From: Clostridia bacterium
Lineage (GTDB): Bacteria > Bacillota > Clostridia > Christensenellales > Borkfalkiaceae
Length of the DNA: 64,000 bases
Reading direction: 5' to 3'
Assembly (NCBI GenBank): GCA_017465145.1
Contig: JAFTWU010000017.1
Coordinates: 183,313-247,312, forward strand
Under the pieces are notes generated by a model. The model saw only the letters and a list, made by a program, of their open reading frames with translations, was not told where the DNA came from and did not search any database. Position 1 is the stretch's first letter. The number at the start of each line of letters is the position of its first letter. Below are positions 19,042 to 28,745 of this stretch, piece by piece. Position numbers and translations under genes: made by a program.

Positions 19042-19203
19042 CTAAAACCAAAATTTCTTCCAAAATCCGTGCCAGTCATTGCCATAGCAATCTGTCCTCA
19101 TTACAGGGTTGTTATTGCAATAAGCGTAAAGGTTTAAGCCGTTTATAACATCTGGGTTAATATATTCTATGCCGTCAATTCTTAATTTAAGTTTAACATA
19201 GTT
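19042..19203 (-). pseudogene. RHS-repeat protein C-terminal remnant, aborted toxin tail (cassette B)
   Basis: The open frame begins after a TAA near 19206 without an ATG. It encodes the RHS-core end (RIDGIEYINPDVINGLNLYA, then YCNNNPV), then MRTDCYG in place of the usual DPxG boundary. Only about ten further residues (WHGFWKKFWF) precede a TAG at 19044-19042. A full RHS protein would need more than a thousand codons upstream, so this is a displaced 3' fragment with no remaining toxin domain. Confidence 0.75.
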
Positions 19204-19262
19204 TTATAGAATTTTCAATACGTATTTAAAAAAAGCAAGTGGTATTTACCCACTTGCTTTTG
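19099..19262 (-). repeat. RHS-core scrap repeat, copy B, with terminator
   Basis: About 164 bases nearly identical to 20590-20755. It contains the AAGCAAGTGG-type terminator (19262-19226), a spacer and 34 codons of RHS-core end. A conserved TTGAAA - 17 bases - TAAACT (19218-19190) could be a weak promoter carried by each copy. Confidence 0.88.
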
Positions 19263-19270
19263 TAATAAAG

Positions 19271-20095
19271 TTAACAAGCATATTCTACCATAGTTAATGA
19301 ATGATAAAAACCTAGAGCCTTAAATTTGAAACTTTCTCTTTCAAAATCAAATTCAAAGACCAAATGCTCCGACTCATTTAACCAGACATTTAGCGAACAC
19401 GTTATAAATATCCTACCCTCAAGAATGTCAACCCTCCTCAAGTTAAAACCAAACCTGTTTAAGGAATTTGCATAAATTGTTGTTTGTAGACTCTCTTTGG
19501 TAATAAACTTTGTTTGTTGCGTCTGCGTATCTGTAATTTCTATATTCTTTGATGTCTTTTTATTGGATGTTGACATTATATTTGCGATATATCTATCGTT
19601 ATAAGTTGGCATAAAATCAGATATCTTACAATTCGCGCCAAGACCTTCCGTCACATAATCTCCAGTCGTTAAATTATAAGAATCAACCTTGTTTTCTTCA
19701 CCTTGTTGATAACTCAAATATACTATATCGCCATTTACTTTTGAGTCAATTAACACTGGTAAGTTGCCTTTTTTAAATAATAATCTTAATTCCTCGCCTT
19801 GCAAACCACACTCATAAACACAAAACGAGTCGCCTGCCGTTACAAAAATTATTTTATTATCTTTAATTGAACAAACATGTCTAGGATAGCCTTCTTCAAT
19901 AATTTGTTCTAAACTTAACTCATTGTTGCCATAACATATTTTATCGTATGGAAAAAAAAGTGCAAAATCATTCTCAGATTGATATTGGCTAAACTCGCTT
20001 CGAATTTCTTCTCTGTTAGTTTCCCATTTCGAACAAGCTGTTAATTGCGAAAAAACTATAAAGATACTAACCAGAAATACAAGAACTTTTTTCAT
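19271..20095 (-). CDS. Lipoprotein, putative immunity protein (cassette A)
   Basis: A 274-residue protein with a signal peptide and the lipobox LTAC (Cys21). The mature part has WD/beta-propeller-like blades (for example NKIIFVTAGDSFCVYECG and NGDIVYLSYQQGEENKVDSY). Its ATG overlaps the stop of the upstream RHS tail ORF by four bases (ATGA), so the two are translationally coupled as toxin-immunity pairs are. A surface-anchored immunity protein would suit a toxin acting at or outside the membrane. This is inference from context; no family was recognised. Confidence 0.7.
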   Translation of the reverse strand: MKKVLVFLVSIFIVFSQLTACSKWETNREEIRSEFSQYQSENDFALFFPYDKICYGNNELSLEQIIEEGYPRHVCSIKDNKIIFVTAGDSFCVYECGLQGEELRLLFKKGNLPVLIDSKVNGDIVYLSYQQGEENKVDSYNLTTGDYVTEGLGANCKISDFMPTYNDRYIANIMSTSNKKTSKNIEITDTQTQQTKFITKESLQTTIYANSLNRFGFNLRRVDILEGRIFITCSLNVWLNESEHLVFEFDFERESFKFKALGFYHSLTMVEYAC

Positions 20096-20592
20096 AATAC
20101 GTCCTTTAAAAAAACAATATAATCAAATAGCGCAATGTAACGAAAAACTCTCTTATAGGCAAAACGCATTCCAGCAGATAGTAAACCTTCTATACTATTA
20201 TCAAACATATTATGGCTAAACCCGTCGTGAAAAATAGTCGCACCAATGTCTACACTTTTTGCAGCTTCACCTGCACCAAACAAGCATGCAACATTGTGTG
20301 CTTCCCATTCTATGTATGCTCCAAGAGTAGAACCTTTAATGACGTCCTTAGTTTCTTTTTTTATGTGATTTAAATAAAACGCATAAGCGTATTTACCCCA
20401 CGGAGTTTTAACATTGTGTGAGTCTTTAATGTGCACATTACCTTCGCTAACGACAACCCTATCCGAAGATGTTTCAATTGCTTTAATCTCTTCTATATCT
20501 TGTTTTGTTTTTTCTACAAACACTTTTCCCATCGCAAATAAGGCTGCACCAATAATTACTTCAAAAAAACTCCCATTCGGGTCAACGTTCAT
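20092..20592 (-). CDS. Orphan RHS C-terminal (toxin-tail) fragment (cassette A)
   Basis: 166 codons from ATG. The same frame is open for 34 further codons upstream (to about 20694), encoding the RHS-core end GLNLYAYCNNNPV before the boundary motif MNVDPNG. After that come a hydrophobic helix (FFEVIIGAALFAMGKVFV) and an unrecognised domain containing GKYAYAFYLNHI, GSTLGAYIEW and GATIFHDGFSH. There is no ribosome-binding site at the ATG and no RHS repeats upstream. It is therefore a displaced C-terminus of a polymorphic toxin, perhaps expressed only after recombination into a full-length RHS gene. The toxic activity is unknown. Confidence 0.7.
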   Translation of the reverse strand: MNVDPNGSFFEVIIGAALFAMGKVFVEKTKQDIEEIKAIETSSDRVVVSEGNVHIKDSHNVKTPWGKYAYAFYLNHIKKETKDVIKGSTLGAYIEWEAHNVACLFGAGEAAKSVDIGATIFHDGFSHNMFDNSIEGLLSAGMRFAYKRVFRYIALFDYIVFLKDVL

Positions 20593-20755
20593 TACAGGGT
20601 TGTTATTGCAATAAGCGTAAAGGTTTAAGCCGTTTATAACATCTGGGTTAATATATTCTATGCCGTCAATTCTTATTTTTAGTTTAACATAGTTTTATGG
20701 AATATTCAATACGTATTTAAAAAAAACAAGTGGACAAAATCCACTTGCTTTTTAT
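20590..20755 (-). repeat. RHS-core scrap repeat, copy A, with gyrA-distal terminator
   Basis: First of three near-identical units. The terminator hairpin (20755-20717, CAAGTGGA/TCCACTTG) lies 14 bases after the gyrA stop and serves gyrA. The spacer and RHS-core codons follow up to the toxin-tail ATG. Confidence 0.88.
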
Positions 20756-20768
20756 GTTTAATTAAGTT

Positions 20769-23327
20769 TTATTCTTGCGTGGTAGCGGTTTCGGTTGATT
20801 CAACAACAGTTTCAGCGTTTGCGCCATCTGATAACCCTGCAAGTTCTGCCTCGCCATCTTCACCACTCTTGGGGGCTATTGCTATGTTAGAAACCAAAGA
20901 ATCGTTAATTCTCATAATTCTTACGCCCTGAGTATCACGGCCGATAGAACTGATATCGGTTGAAGGAACTCTTATAATAGTGCCGTCTACGGTGATAATC
21001 ATAATATCGTCGTTGGCAGAAACAAGTTTCATATTTACAAGATTACCCGTTTTAGCGTTGAAAATGCCCGCTTTAACGCCCTTACCTGCACGGTTTTGCA
21101 ATCTATATTCATCTATCGGTGAACGCTTGCCATAACCCTTTTCAGTCATAGTGATAACTTCGTAACCTTCTTTGATTACTGACATATCAACTACGCGGTC
21201 GTTTTCGTTAAGATTCATACTCTTAACACCTTGAGTATCACGTCCCATAACACGAACGTCTTTTTCGCTAAATCTTATACACTTACCTTCGTAAGATGCC
21301 ATTATAACTTCATCTTCGCCGTTGGTAATGCCAACTGAAACAAGTTTATCGCCTTCGACAATGCTAATAGCAATTTTGCCGACCTTTCTAATCTTTTCAA
21401 ATTCTGAAAGGGCGGTCTTTTTGATAAGACCCTTTTCGGTTGCCATAATAATATAGCCTTCTTGTTCTTTGTTAACGGGTATCATTGCGCAAACTTTTTC
21501 GCCTTCGCTAAGTTGCAATATATTAACTATTGCCCTACCGCGTGCCGTTCTTTGTGCAACGGGAACTTGATAACCCCTTAAGCCGTATACCCTACCTTTA
21601 TCGGTAAAGAACAAGATATCGTCGTGCGTTGATGCAATAAACATATTGTCAACGAAGTCTTCTTCTTTAGGTTTATGAGCCATAACGCCAACACCACCGC
21701 GACGTTGAGCACGATATTCGGCAACGGGAACGCGTTTAACGTAACCAAAGTGGGTTAAGCTGATAACAACGTCTTCAACGGGAATCATATCTTCGTCGTC
21801 GATATCACCGTAATCGTAAGAAAGTTCGGTATTTCTGGGTGAAGGATATTTGGTCTTAATATCTTCCATATCCTTTCTTATAATTGCTTTTACCCTGCTT
21901 TCATTTGCCAAAATATCTTTTAAGTCGGCAATAATTCTATCAAGTTCAATAAGTTCTTCGTTAAGTTTATGAACTTCCATACTAGTTAAGCGTTGCAATC
22001 TCATTTCCAAAATTGCGTTTGCTTGTTTTTCGGTAAGTTCAAACGCGTCAACTAGTGATTGAACAGCCGTGTTTTTATCGGCAGATTTTTTAATTATTTC
22101 AATAACCTTATCAATATTTGCAAGTGCAATAACAAGACCTTTTACGATATGTTCGCGTTCTTCAGTTTTTGCTAAGTCGTATTTAGTGCGCCTTACGATA
22201 ACTGATTCTTGGTGAGCGATATAGTGGGTTAAAATTTCTTTTAAGCCCAAAACCTTAGGTTCGCCGTCAACAAGCGCTAAAAGGGTTATACCGTCTTTAA
22301 CTTGTAAGTTGGTGTGCTTAAACAAAGTATTTAAGACAACTTGAGCGTTTGCATCTTTCTTAAGGTCGATAACAAGGCGCATACCGTGTCTATCAGATTC
22401 GTCACGGATATCGGAAATACCTTCAATACGCTTATCTTTAACCATATCGGCAATAGATTTTACAAGCATTGCCTTGTTAACTTGGTAAGGGAGTTCTGAA
22501 ACGGCTATACGTTGTCTTGTGCCGTTAGCAAATTCTTCAATTTCAGTTTTAGCACGAAGAACGAAACCACCTTTACCCGTTTGATATGCTTGTTTAATAC
22601 CCGCTCTGCCCATCAAAACGCCACCTGTTGGATAGTCGGGCGCGGGGATATATTCCATAAGTTCTTCTATGGTAATATCGGGGTTGTCCATAAGTGCAAT
22701 ACAACCGTTTAAGCATTCTGCTAGGTTATGTGGCGGAATATTAGTTGCCATACCAACCGCAATACCGTCTGAACCGTTAACCAAAATGTTAGGAATTCTT
22801 GATGGCAAAACAACCGGTTGCATTTCGGTATCGTCAAAGTTAGGATAAAAATCCACCGTATCTTTGTCGATTTCAAGTAGCATTTCATTAGCAAGTTTAG
22901 AAAGTCTTGCTTCGGTATACCTATAAGCTGCAGCGGGGTCGCCGTCGACTGAACCGAAGTTACCGTGACCTTCAACAAGCGGGAAATTTATAGAGAAAGG
23001 TTGCGCTAAACGAACCAAAGCGTCGTAAACGGAACTGTCGCCGTGGGGGTGATATTTACCTAAAACTTCACCGACGATTTTTGCGCATTTTTTGAATGCT
23101 TTATCGTGGGTTAAGCCCATATCGTGCATAGCGTATAAAATACGGCGATGAACGGGTTTCATACCGTCGCGAACGTCTGGTATTGCACGCGATACGTTTA
23201 CCGCCATTGCGTATGCGATAAACGATTTTTTAACTTCGTTATTAACTTCTACGTTAATAAGTTTGGTTTTATCTAAAGTTTGTTTAAATTCAGCGGATAA
23301 TGCCGCACTTAAATCTTTTTTAGCCAT
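20769..23327 (-). CDS. gyrA: DNA gyrase subunit A
   Basis: 852 residues. It carries the winged-helix breakage-reunion domain with the catalytic Tyr in [13 protein letters not shown] near residue 125, and [16 protein letters not shown] with the wild-type Ser. The C-terminal beta-pinwheel contains the GyrA-box-like QRRGGVGV, which supports gyrase rather than topoisomerase IV. It introduces negative supercoils together with GyrB. It lies 13 bases after gyrB in one operon. Confidence 0.98.
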   Translation of the reverse strand: MAKKDLSAALSAEFKQTLDKTKLINVEVNNEVKKSFIAYAMAVNVSRAIPDVRDGMKPVHRRILYAMHDMGLTHDKAFKKCAKIVGEVLGKYHPHGDSSVYDALVRLAQPFSINFPLVEGHGNFGSVDGDPAAAYRYTEARLSKLANEMLLEIDKDTVDFYPNFDDTEMQPVVLPSRIPNILVNGSDGIAVGMATNIPPHNLAECLNGCIALMDNPDITIEELMEYIPAPDYPTGGVLMGRAGIKQAYQTGKGGFVLRAKTEIEEFANGTRQRIAVSELPYQVNKAMLVKSIADMVKDKRIEGISDIRDESDRHGMRLVIDLKKDANAQVVLNTLFKHTNLQVKDGITLLALVDGEPKVLGLKEILTHYIAHQESVIVRRTKYDLAKTEEREHIVKGLVIALANIDKVIEIIKKSADKNTAVQSLVDAFELTEKQANAILEMRLQRLTSMEVHKLNEELIELDRIIADLKDILANESRVKAIIRKDMEDIKTKYPSPRNTELSYDYGDIDDEDMIPVEDVVISLTHFGYVKRVPVAEYRAQRRGGVGVMAHKPKEEDFVDNMFIASTHDDILFFTDKGRVYGLRGYQVPVAQRTARGRAIVNILQLSEGEKVCAMIPVNKEQEGYIIMATEKGLIKKTALSEFEKIRKVGKIAISIVEGDKLVSVGITNGEDEVIMASYEGKCIRFSEKDVRVMGRDTQGVKSMNLNENDRVVDMSVIKEGYEVITMTEKGYGKRSPIDEYRLQNRAGKGVKAGIFNAKTGNLVNMKLVSANDDIMIITVDGTIIRVPSTDISSIGRDTQGVRIMRINDSLVSNIAIAPKSGEDGEAELAGLSDGANAETVVESTETATTQE

Positions 23328-23340
23328 TTTTAATCCCCCA

Positions 23341-25269
<1,929 letters not shown>

Positions 25270-25288
25270 TTAAGATTTTTATATGATA

Positions 25289-25317
25289 ATTATATCATAT
25301 AAAGGGTATATTTTCAA
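25289..25317 (-). promoter_or_regulatory. Sigma-A promoter for gyrBA
   Basis: TTGAAA (25317-25312), 17-base spacer, TATAAT (25294-25289), about 40 bases before the gyrB ATG. Confidence 0.82.
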
Positions 25318-25468
25318 GTATTTTTTTAATTTATTTTTGTGCATAACAGCTAACTTTCAAAATAAATAAAATTTGGCATTTTTTTGGTATAAAATATTGC
25401 AAAATACAACATAAAAATTATAAAAAAATTCATACTATTATTAAAATATAAATTTAGGGATAATCGTT

Positions 25469-25609
25469 ATGGAAAAATGCAAAAATTGTAATAAAGAATT
25501 GCCTAGTGAAATAGTGTTAAAATGTAAAAATTGCGGTGCAAAAATATGCCCAAATTGCGCTGAAATGAGCATAAAAATTTGCCCATATTGCTATAATAAT
25601 TTAGATTAA
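25469..25609 (+). CDS. 46-residue double zinc-ribbon protein
   Basis: This small gene on the plus strand encodes eight cysteines as four CxxC knuckles (C4/C7, C19/C22, C27/C30, C38/C41): CKNC, CKNCG, CPNC and CPYC. This is a typical pair of treble-clef or zinc-ribbon sites. AGGGA lies eight bases before the ATG, and a bidirectional terminator follows the stop by about 35 bases. It stands alone between gyrB and the M50 protease gene, transcribed opposite to both. It might bind nucleic acid or protein; no function can be assigned. Confidence 0.8.
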   Translation: MEKCKNCNKELPSEIVLKCKNCGAKICPNCAEMSIKICPYCYNNLD

Positions 25610-25642
25610 AACGGTCTATTTATACTAAAATTTTACTCTAAG

Positions 25643-25680
25643 AAATAAAAAACACCCGCTAAAAACGGGTGTTTTATTTT
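25643..25680. terminator. Bidirectional terminator
   Basis: AAAACACCCG / CGGGTGTTTT hairpin with A and T runs, between the zinc-ribbon gene and the convergent M50 protease gene. Confidence 0.88.
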
Positions 25681-25697
25681 AAATAATTTTATAATTT

Positions 25698-26831
25698 TTA
25701 ATTGTTTTCATCAGGCATATCTTCTATTTCGTTTTCTGCCTTTTCCTTAATTTTATCTAAAAGTCGACGTTCAAAAACACCGTAACCCGATAATTGACAC
25801 CTATTTGCTTCGCGTTTGCCTTTCTTGTAAAAGATATCAAGAGCATCTTTTTCGCCTTTTATAAACAAAATATAAGCCAATTTTGCCCTAATTTCCGCAG
25901 ACGCGTTGTGTGAATTTAAATATTTTTCAAGTTCATACATAAGGTCGTCTGCCATAGTTTCGTTATAGTCGTAGGTGCAAGCAGCGTATAAGGCTTCAGT
26001 TTTTATGCCGTTAAAATATTCTTTAGGAATATACTCTTCTAGCGACATAAGTCTATCTATGGTTTTTTTAGCGTTTTCAAAGTCGCCCTTATCCAAGTAA
26101 TAATATAAACGCACGTTAAGTAATAGCGCAAAATTTATATCGTCTTCGGGTAGTTGCGGAAGGTCAAAATATAATGATTCACTAACTTCTTTAGGGGTTT
26201 TGCCATTAAAAAGTTCGTTATGAATTTTCATAATACCAAGGGTAACTTTTGCAACGTCGTCATTTCGCTTTAAGCCAAGCATAACCGCACCGTCGTTTCT
26301 AACGCCAGAATCGTTTGCGGGTAAAATATTACCTAACACACAGTAAACACCAATAGGCAAAAGCATTGTGGTTAAACAGTAAACGACTAGATTTTCCCTA
26401 ACGAAAATCAATGCCACAATACCGCCGATAACGGCAAGAGACGTTAAAATAGTTCCACCAGCCGTCATAAGATATAGTCTTTTTGATAGATTTTCATCGC
26501 TGTTCGGTAGCATTTCAGTATACCCTGCTTGATTTAACGGCAAAGTAAAACTAAACTGAAATTTACCGCGAACTTTTGTCCACTTGAAGAACCAAATAGC
26601 AATACCCATAAGGGTAAAACCGTTAGCCTTGCCGAATAAAACGTGGCCAAGTTCGTGCAGAACACTACAAATAAAGCCGGAAATTACCGCGCCTGCAACA
26701 AGATATAGCGCAACGACAATAAACTTATCTATAATGAAAAATTTGTCGGCAAGAAAAGCCACCAACACCACTAAACCCATTGTAACTAAAAGGGTTATTG
26801 CACCGTTTATAAAACTAGTTCTTTTACTCAT
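25698..26831 (-). CDS. M50-family membrane metalloprotease with helical C-terminal domain
   Basis: 377 residues. Residues 1-190 are polytopic, with the zinc-site HELGH (59-63) in a membrane helix and the second-metal motif region NILPANDSGVRNDG near 168-182. Residues 200-370 form a soluble helical, TPR-like domain. Site-2-type proteases cleave membrane-embedded substrates. In spore formers SpoIVFB is one example, but this protein has the TPR-like tail in place of CBS domains and differs from SpoIVFB. It overlaps the ppx stop by four bases, at the end of the yabP-yabQ-divIC-ppx unit, so a division or sporulation substrate is plausible. Confidence 0.82.
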   Translation of the reverse strand: MSKRTSFINGAITLLVTMGLVVLVAFLADKFFIIDKFIVVALYLVAGAVISGFICSVLHELGHVLFGKANGFTLMGIAIWFFKWTKVRGKFQFSFTLPLNQAGYTEMLPNSDENLSKRLYLMTAGGTILTSLAVIGGIVALIFVRENLVVYCLTTMLLPIGVYCVLGNILPANDSGVRNDGAVMLGLKRNDDVAKVTLGIMKIHNELFNGKTPKEVSESLYFDLPQLPEDDINFALLLNVRLYYYLDKGDFENAKKTIDRLMSLEEYIPKEYFNGIKTEALYAACTYDYNETMADDLMYELEKYLNSHNASAEIRAKLAYILFIKGEKDALDIFYKKGKREANRCQLSGYGVFERRLLDKIKEKAENEIEDMPDENN

Positions 26832-27697
26832 AAATTCTCCGTATATAAAGCAAGATAGCCTTCTAAATTATCACTTTCGCTAACGATAATTTCACATAAA
26901 TTTAGCATTACCGCAATAGCGTGTAAAATAGCACACCCACAAGCGATAATCTTGCCCCTGCCTTTTTGGATTTCCTTTATATTTTCCCTTTGCTCTTCAG
27001 TCATAGCAAAAAGTTTATTTCTTAAATTATATAGCCTTTCCGTTTTAAGAAGGCTTAAATGCACGACATTTCTATCGTAAGGATAAACACAGTTATCTAT
27101 CGCAGAAAGGCTTGTCGCCGTGCCCCCTATTGATAATGCGGAAAGATTATTATCAAAAGGTATATCGCCAAATTCGTTTAGTTTATCATTAAGCACGATT
27201 TCCGCTTTAGAAAGGTCATTTTGCACGGTATCGTAAAGTGAAACGGCACCAACGTAAATGCTTTTTGAATAAACGATTTCACCGCTTTTTACAACGGTAA
27301 TTTCCGTACTTGCGCCACCAACGTCAATAACAACGCCGTCTTTATTGCCAAGCGCACCTTTAACGCCTAAAAAGGCTTCTTTTTCGCCAGAAACAACGTC
27401 AACTTCTAAACCACACGACTCTTTAACTTTATCAGTAAAAACACGTGAATTTACAGCCCGTCTTACCGCAGCGGTTGCAAACACCATAACCTTGTCCGCA
27501 CCGTCTTTAACGGCTTTTTTTGCAAAAAAAGAAACGGCTTCAGCCGACCTATCGACTGCTTCCGTTTGCAATATAGCCTGACTGCCCATACCTTCGGCAA
27601 GCCGTGTCGTTATAACTTCTTTATAAAAAACTTCCGTGCCGTTTGATAACATTAATCTAACGGAATTAGAACCAACGTCAATTACACCGTATTTCAT
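26828..27697 (-). CDS. Ppx/GppA-type phosphatase
   Basis: About 289 residues of the ASKHA fold. It has an N-terminal DVGSNSVRLML, the phosphate loop DVGGASTEITV near residue 125 and GGTATSLSAID near 195. Family members hydrolyse polyphosphate or pppGpp. It is shorter than full-length GppA/Ppx (about 500) and lacks the C-terminal HD domain, as is common for clostridial versions next to divIC. The ATG at 27697 follows the divIC stop at once. A TTG at 27706 is the alternative. Neither has its own ribosome-binding site, suggesting translational coupling. Confidence 0.88.
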   Translation of the reverse strand: MKYGVIDVGSNSVRLMLSNGTEVFYKEVITTRLAEGMGSQAILQTEAVDRSAEAVSFFAKKAVKDGADKVMVFATAAVRRAVNSRVFTDKVKESCGLEVDVVSGEKEAFLGVKGALGNKDGVVIDVGGASTEITVVKSGEIVYSKSIYVGAVSLYDTVQNDLSKAEIVLNDKLNEFGDIPFDNNLSALSIGGTATSLSAIDNCVYPYDRNVVHLSLLKTERLYNLRNKLFAMTEEQRENIKEIQKGRGKIIACGCAILHAIAVMLNLCEIIVSESDNLEGYLALYTENL

Positions 27698-27698
27698 A

Positions 27699-27971
27699 TT
27701 AATCAATTAAAATATCGTCAAGCCCCCTATAACCAAGTTCACGCGCGCGGTTTTCAATCCAATCTAGTTCATAGCGGTATTGATTTTCCTTACGTTCTTC
27801 TTCAGTTAGTTGATTATAATAAGCAATACGGTTTTCGAGTTCGGCAATTTGGTTACGCTTTACTTTTATAGATATTAATTGATACACTAGTACCGACACC
27901 AATATCACCATAAGCATTACCGCGCCTACGGTTACCGCTGATATTACCTTTTTTAACTTTGATTCGGTCAT
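27699..27971 (-). CDS. divIC: Septum formation initiator family protein (DivIC/FtsB-like)
   Basis: 90 residues with a short cytoplasmic N-terminus, one membrane helix (about 9-33) and a coiled coil ending in the family motif YRYELDWIENRARELGY. DivIC pairs with FtsL and DivIB at the division septum. AAAGG lies eight bases before the ATG. The order yabP-yabQ-divIC is the same as in B. subtilis. The first 119 bases overlap the yabQ 3' end in another frame, which is unusual. Confidence 0.88.
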   Translation of the reverse strand: MTESKLKKVISAVTVGAVMLMVILVSVLVYQLISIKVKRNQIAELENRIAYYNQLTEEERKENQYRYELDWIENRARELGYRGLDDILID

Positions 27972-28350
27972 GTTTAACCTTTACCTTTGTAAATTTTGCC
28001 CTTAAAGTAAATACTTTTACTTTAATTTTTTCTTCAAGTATATTATAAGGCTTTTTTAGTAATTTTGCAAGTAGTATATGTAAACTTTTTGTATATGCTA
28101 TTACACCAATAAAAACCCCTATCGGCATATAAAACCTAAAACTAGGAAAGTTAAATTTAAAACTTAAATGAATATACGTTATGGTGGTTAAAATAAAGGC
28201 TAAAAAATCAGTTATAATACCAAAAAATTTTAACTTTTTATTTCTTAAAACGTATTTGAACGCAAAAGAAAACGAAAAGAAAATTCCGCAAATCGCGCCT
28301 ATCGAAAAACACGCCAAAAATATATAAAACTGGTCTAAATTGCTAAGCAT
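27853..28350 (-). CDS. yabQ: Spore cortex biosynthesis protein YabQ
   Basis: 165 residues with four hydrophobic segments in the first 115 residues, beginning QFYIFLACFSIGAICGIFF, characteristic of YabQ, which is needed for spore cortex formation. The C-terminal 50 residues are strongly basic (KVKVKHDRIKVKKG). Their last 39 codons overlap divIC. It lies eight bases after yabP. The ribosome-binding site is weak, fitting coupled translation. Confidence 0.86.
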   Translation of the reverse strand: MLSNLDQFYIFLACFSIGAICGIFFSFSFAFKYVLRNKKLKFFGIITDFLAFILTTITYIHLSFKFNFPSFRFYMPIGVFIGVIAYTKSLHILLAKLLKKPYNILEEKIKVKVFTLRAKFTKVKVKHDRIKVKKGNISGNRRRGNAYGDIGVGTSVSINIYKSKA

Positions 28351-28358
28351 TTTCTATT

Positions 28359-28622
28359 TTACTTAAAAATCCTTTTAATTAACGGTGCTTTTTTGGAAGA
28401 ATATTTAATTTCGTTAAAAACCCCGTCGGCAGATAAATTACCAGAGTTTTTATTGTAAGCCGTAATTTTAATATTTTCGCCGTTTACAATTACTTTATTG
28501 CCCGCAACGGTAAGCTTTAAGCATTGTTCCGTAAACCCGTCTACCCCTTGAACACCCGTCATCGTTAGCTTATTTCTACTTTCAAGCGACAACTTATCGT
28601 TATCTAAAACGTTATTTTGCAT
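28359..28622 (-). CDS. yabP: Sporulation protein YabP
   Basis: About 87 residues. The conserved YabP core is visible: NKLTMTGVQGVDGF, followed by a beta-rich LKLTVAGNKVIVNGENIKI. The ATG at 28622 has AAGGGG at good spacing. A longer reading from 28700 would run through the neighbouring terminator and is rejected. YabP acts with YabQ in spore coat/cortex formation, and its B. subtilis homologue is sigma-E controlled. No clear sigma-E promoter was found here. Confidence 0.88.
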   Translation of the reverse strand: MQNNVLDNDKLSLESRNKLTMTGVQGVDGFTEQCLKLTVAGNKVIVNGENIKITAYNKNSGNLSADGVFNEIKYSSKKAPLIKRIFK

Positions 28623-28684
28623 AATTATCCCCTTATCTTTTATAGATAAATTATGCCCTATAAACTTAAAATAAAACCTTGCAA

Positions 28685-28714
28685 TAAAAAAAGACGGCAA
28701 AAACCGTCTTTTTT
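28685..28714 (-). terminator. Terminator of the PTS IIC-like gene
   Basis: AAAAAAGACGG / CCGTCTTTTTT hairpin 30 bases after the permease stop, insulating it from yabP. Confidence 0.85.
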
Positions 28715-28745
28715 ATGTTTTTTATAGTAAAATTCTAAAATTTAA

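Noticed and set aside
17969-20755. CRISPR-like or insertion-sequence repeats
   Set aside because: The repeats are about 140-165 bases, few and unevenly spaced, with coding content and terminators. There is no transposase and no terminal inverted repeats.
28623-28690. Sigma-E promoter before yabP
   Set aside because: A CATAATTT -10-like box exists, but no -35 with the ATA core lies at the right distance.
28359-28700. Long form of yabP from 28700
   Set aside because: The extension runs through the upstream terminator hairpin, and the inner ATG at 28622 has the ribosome-binding site.
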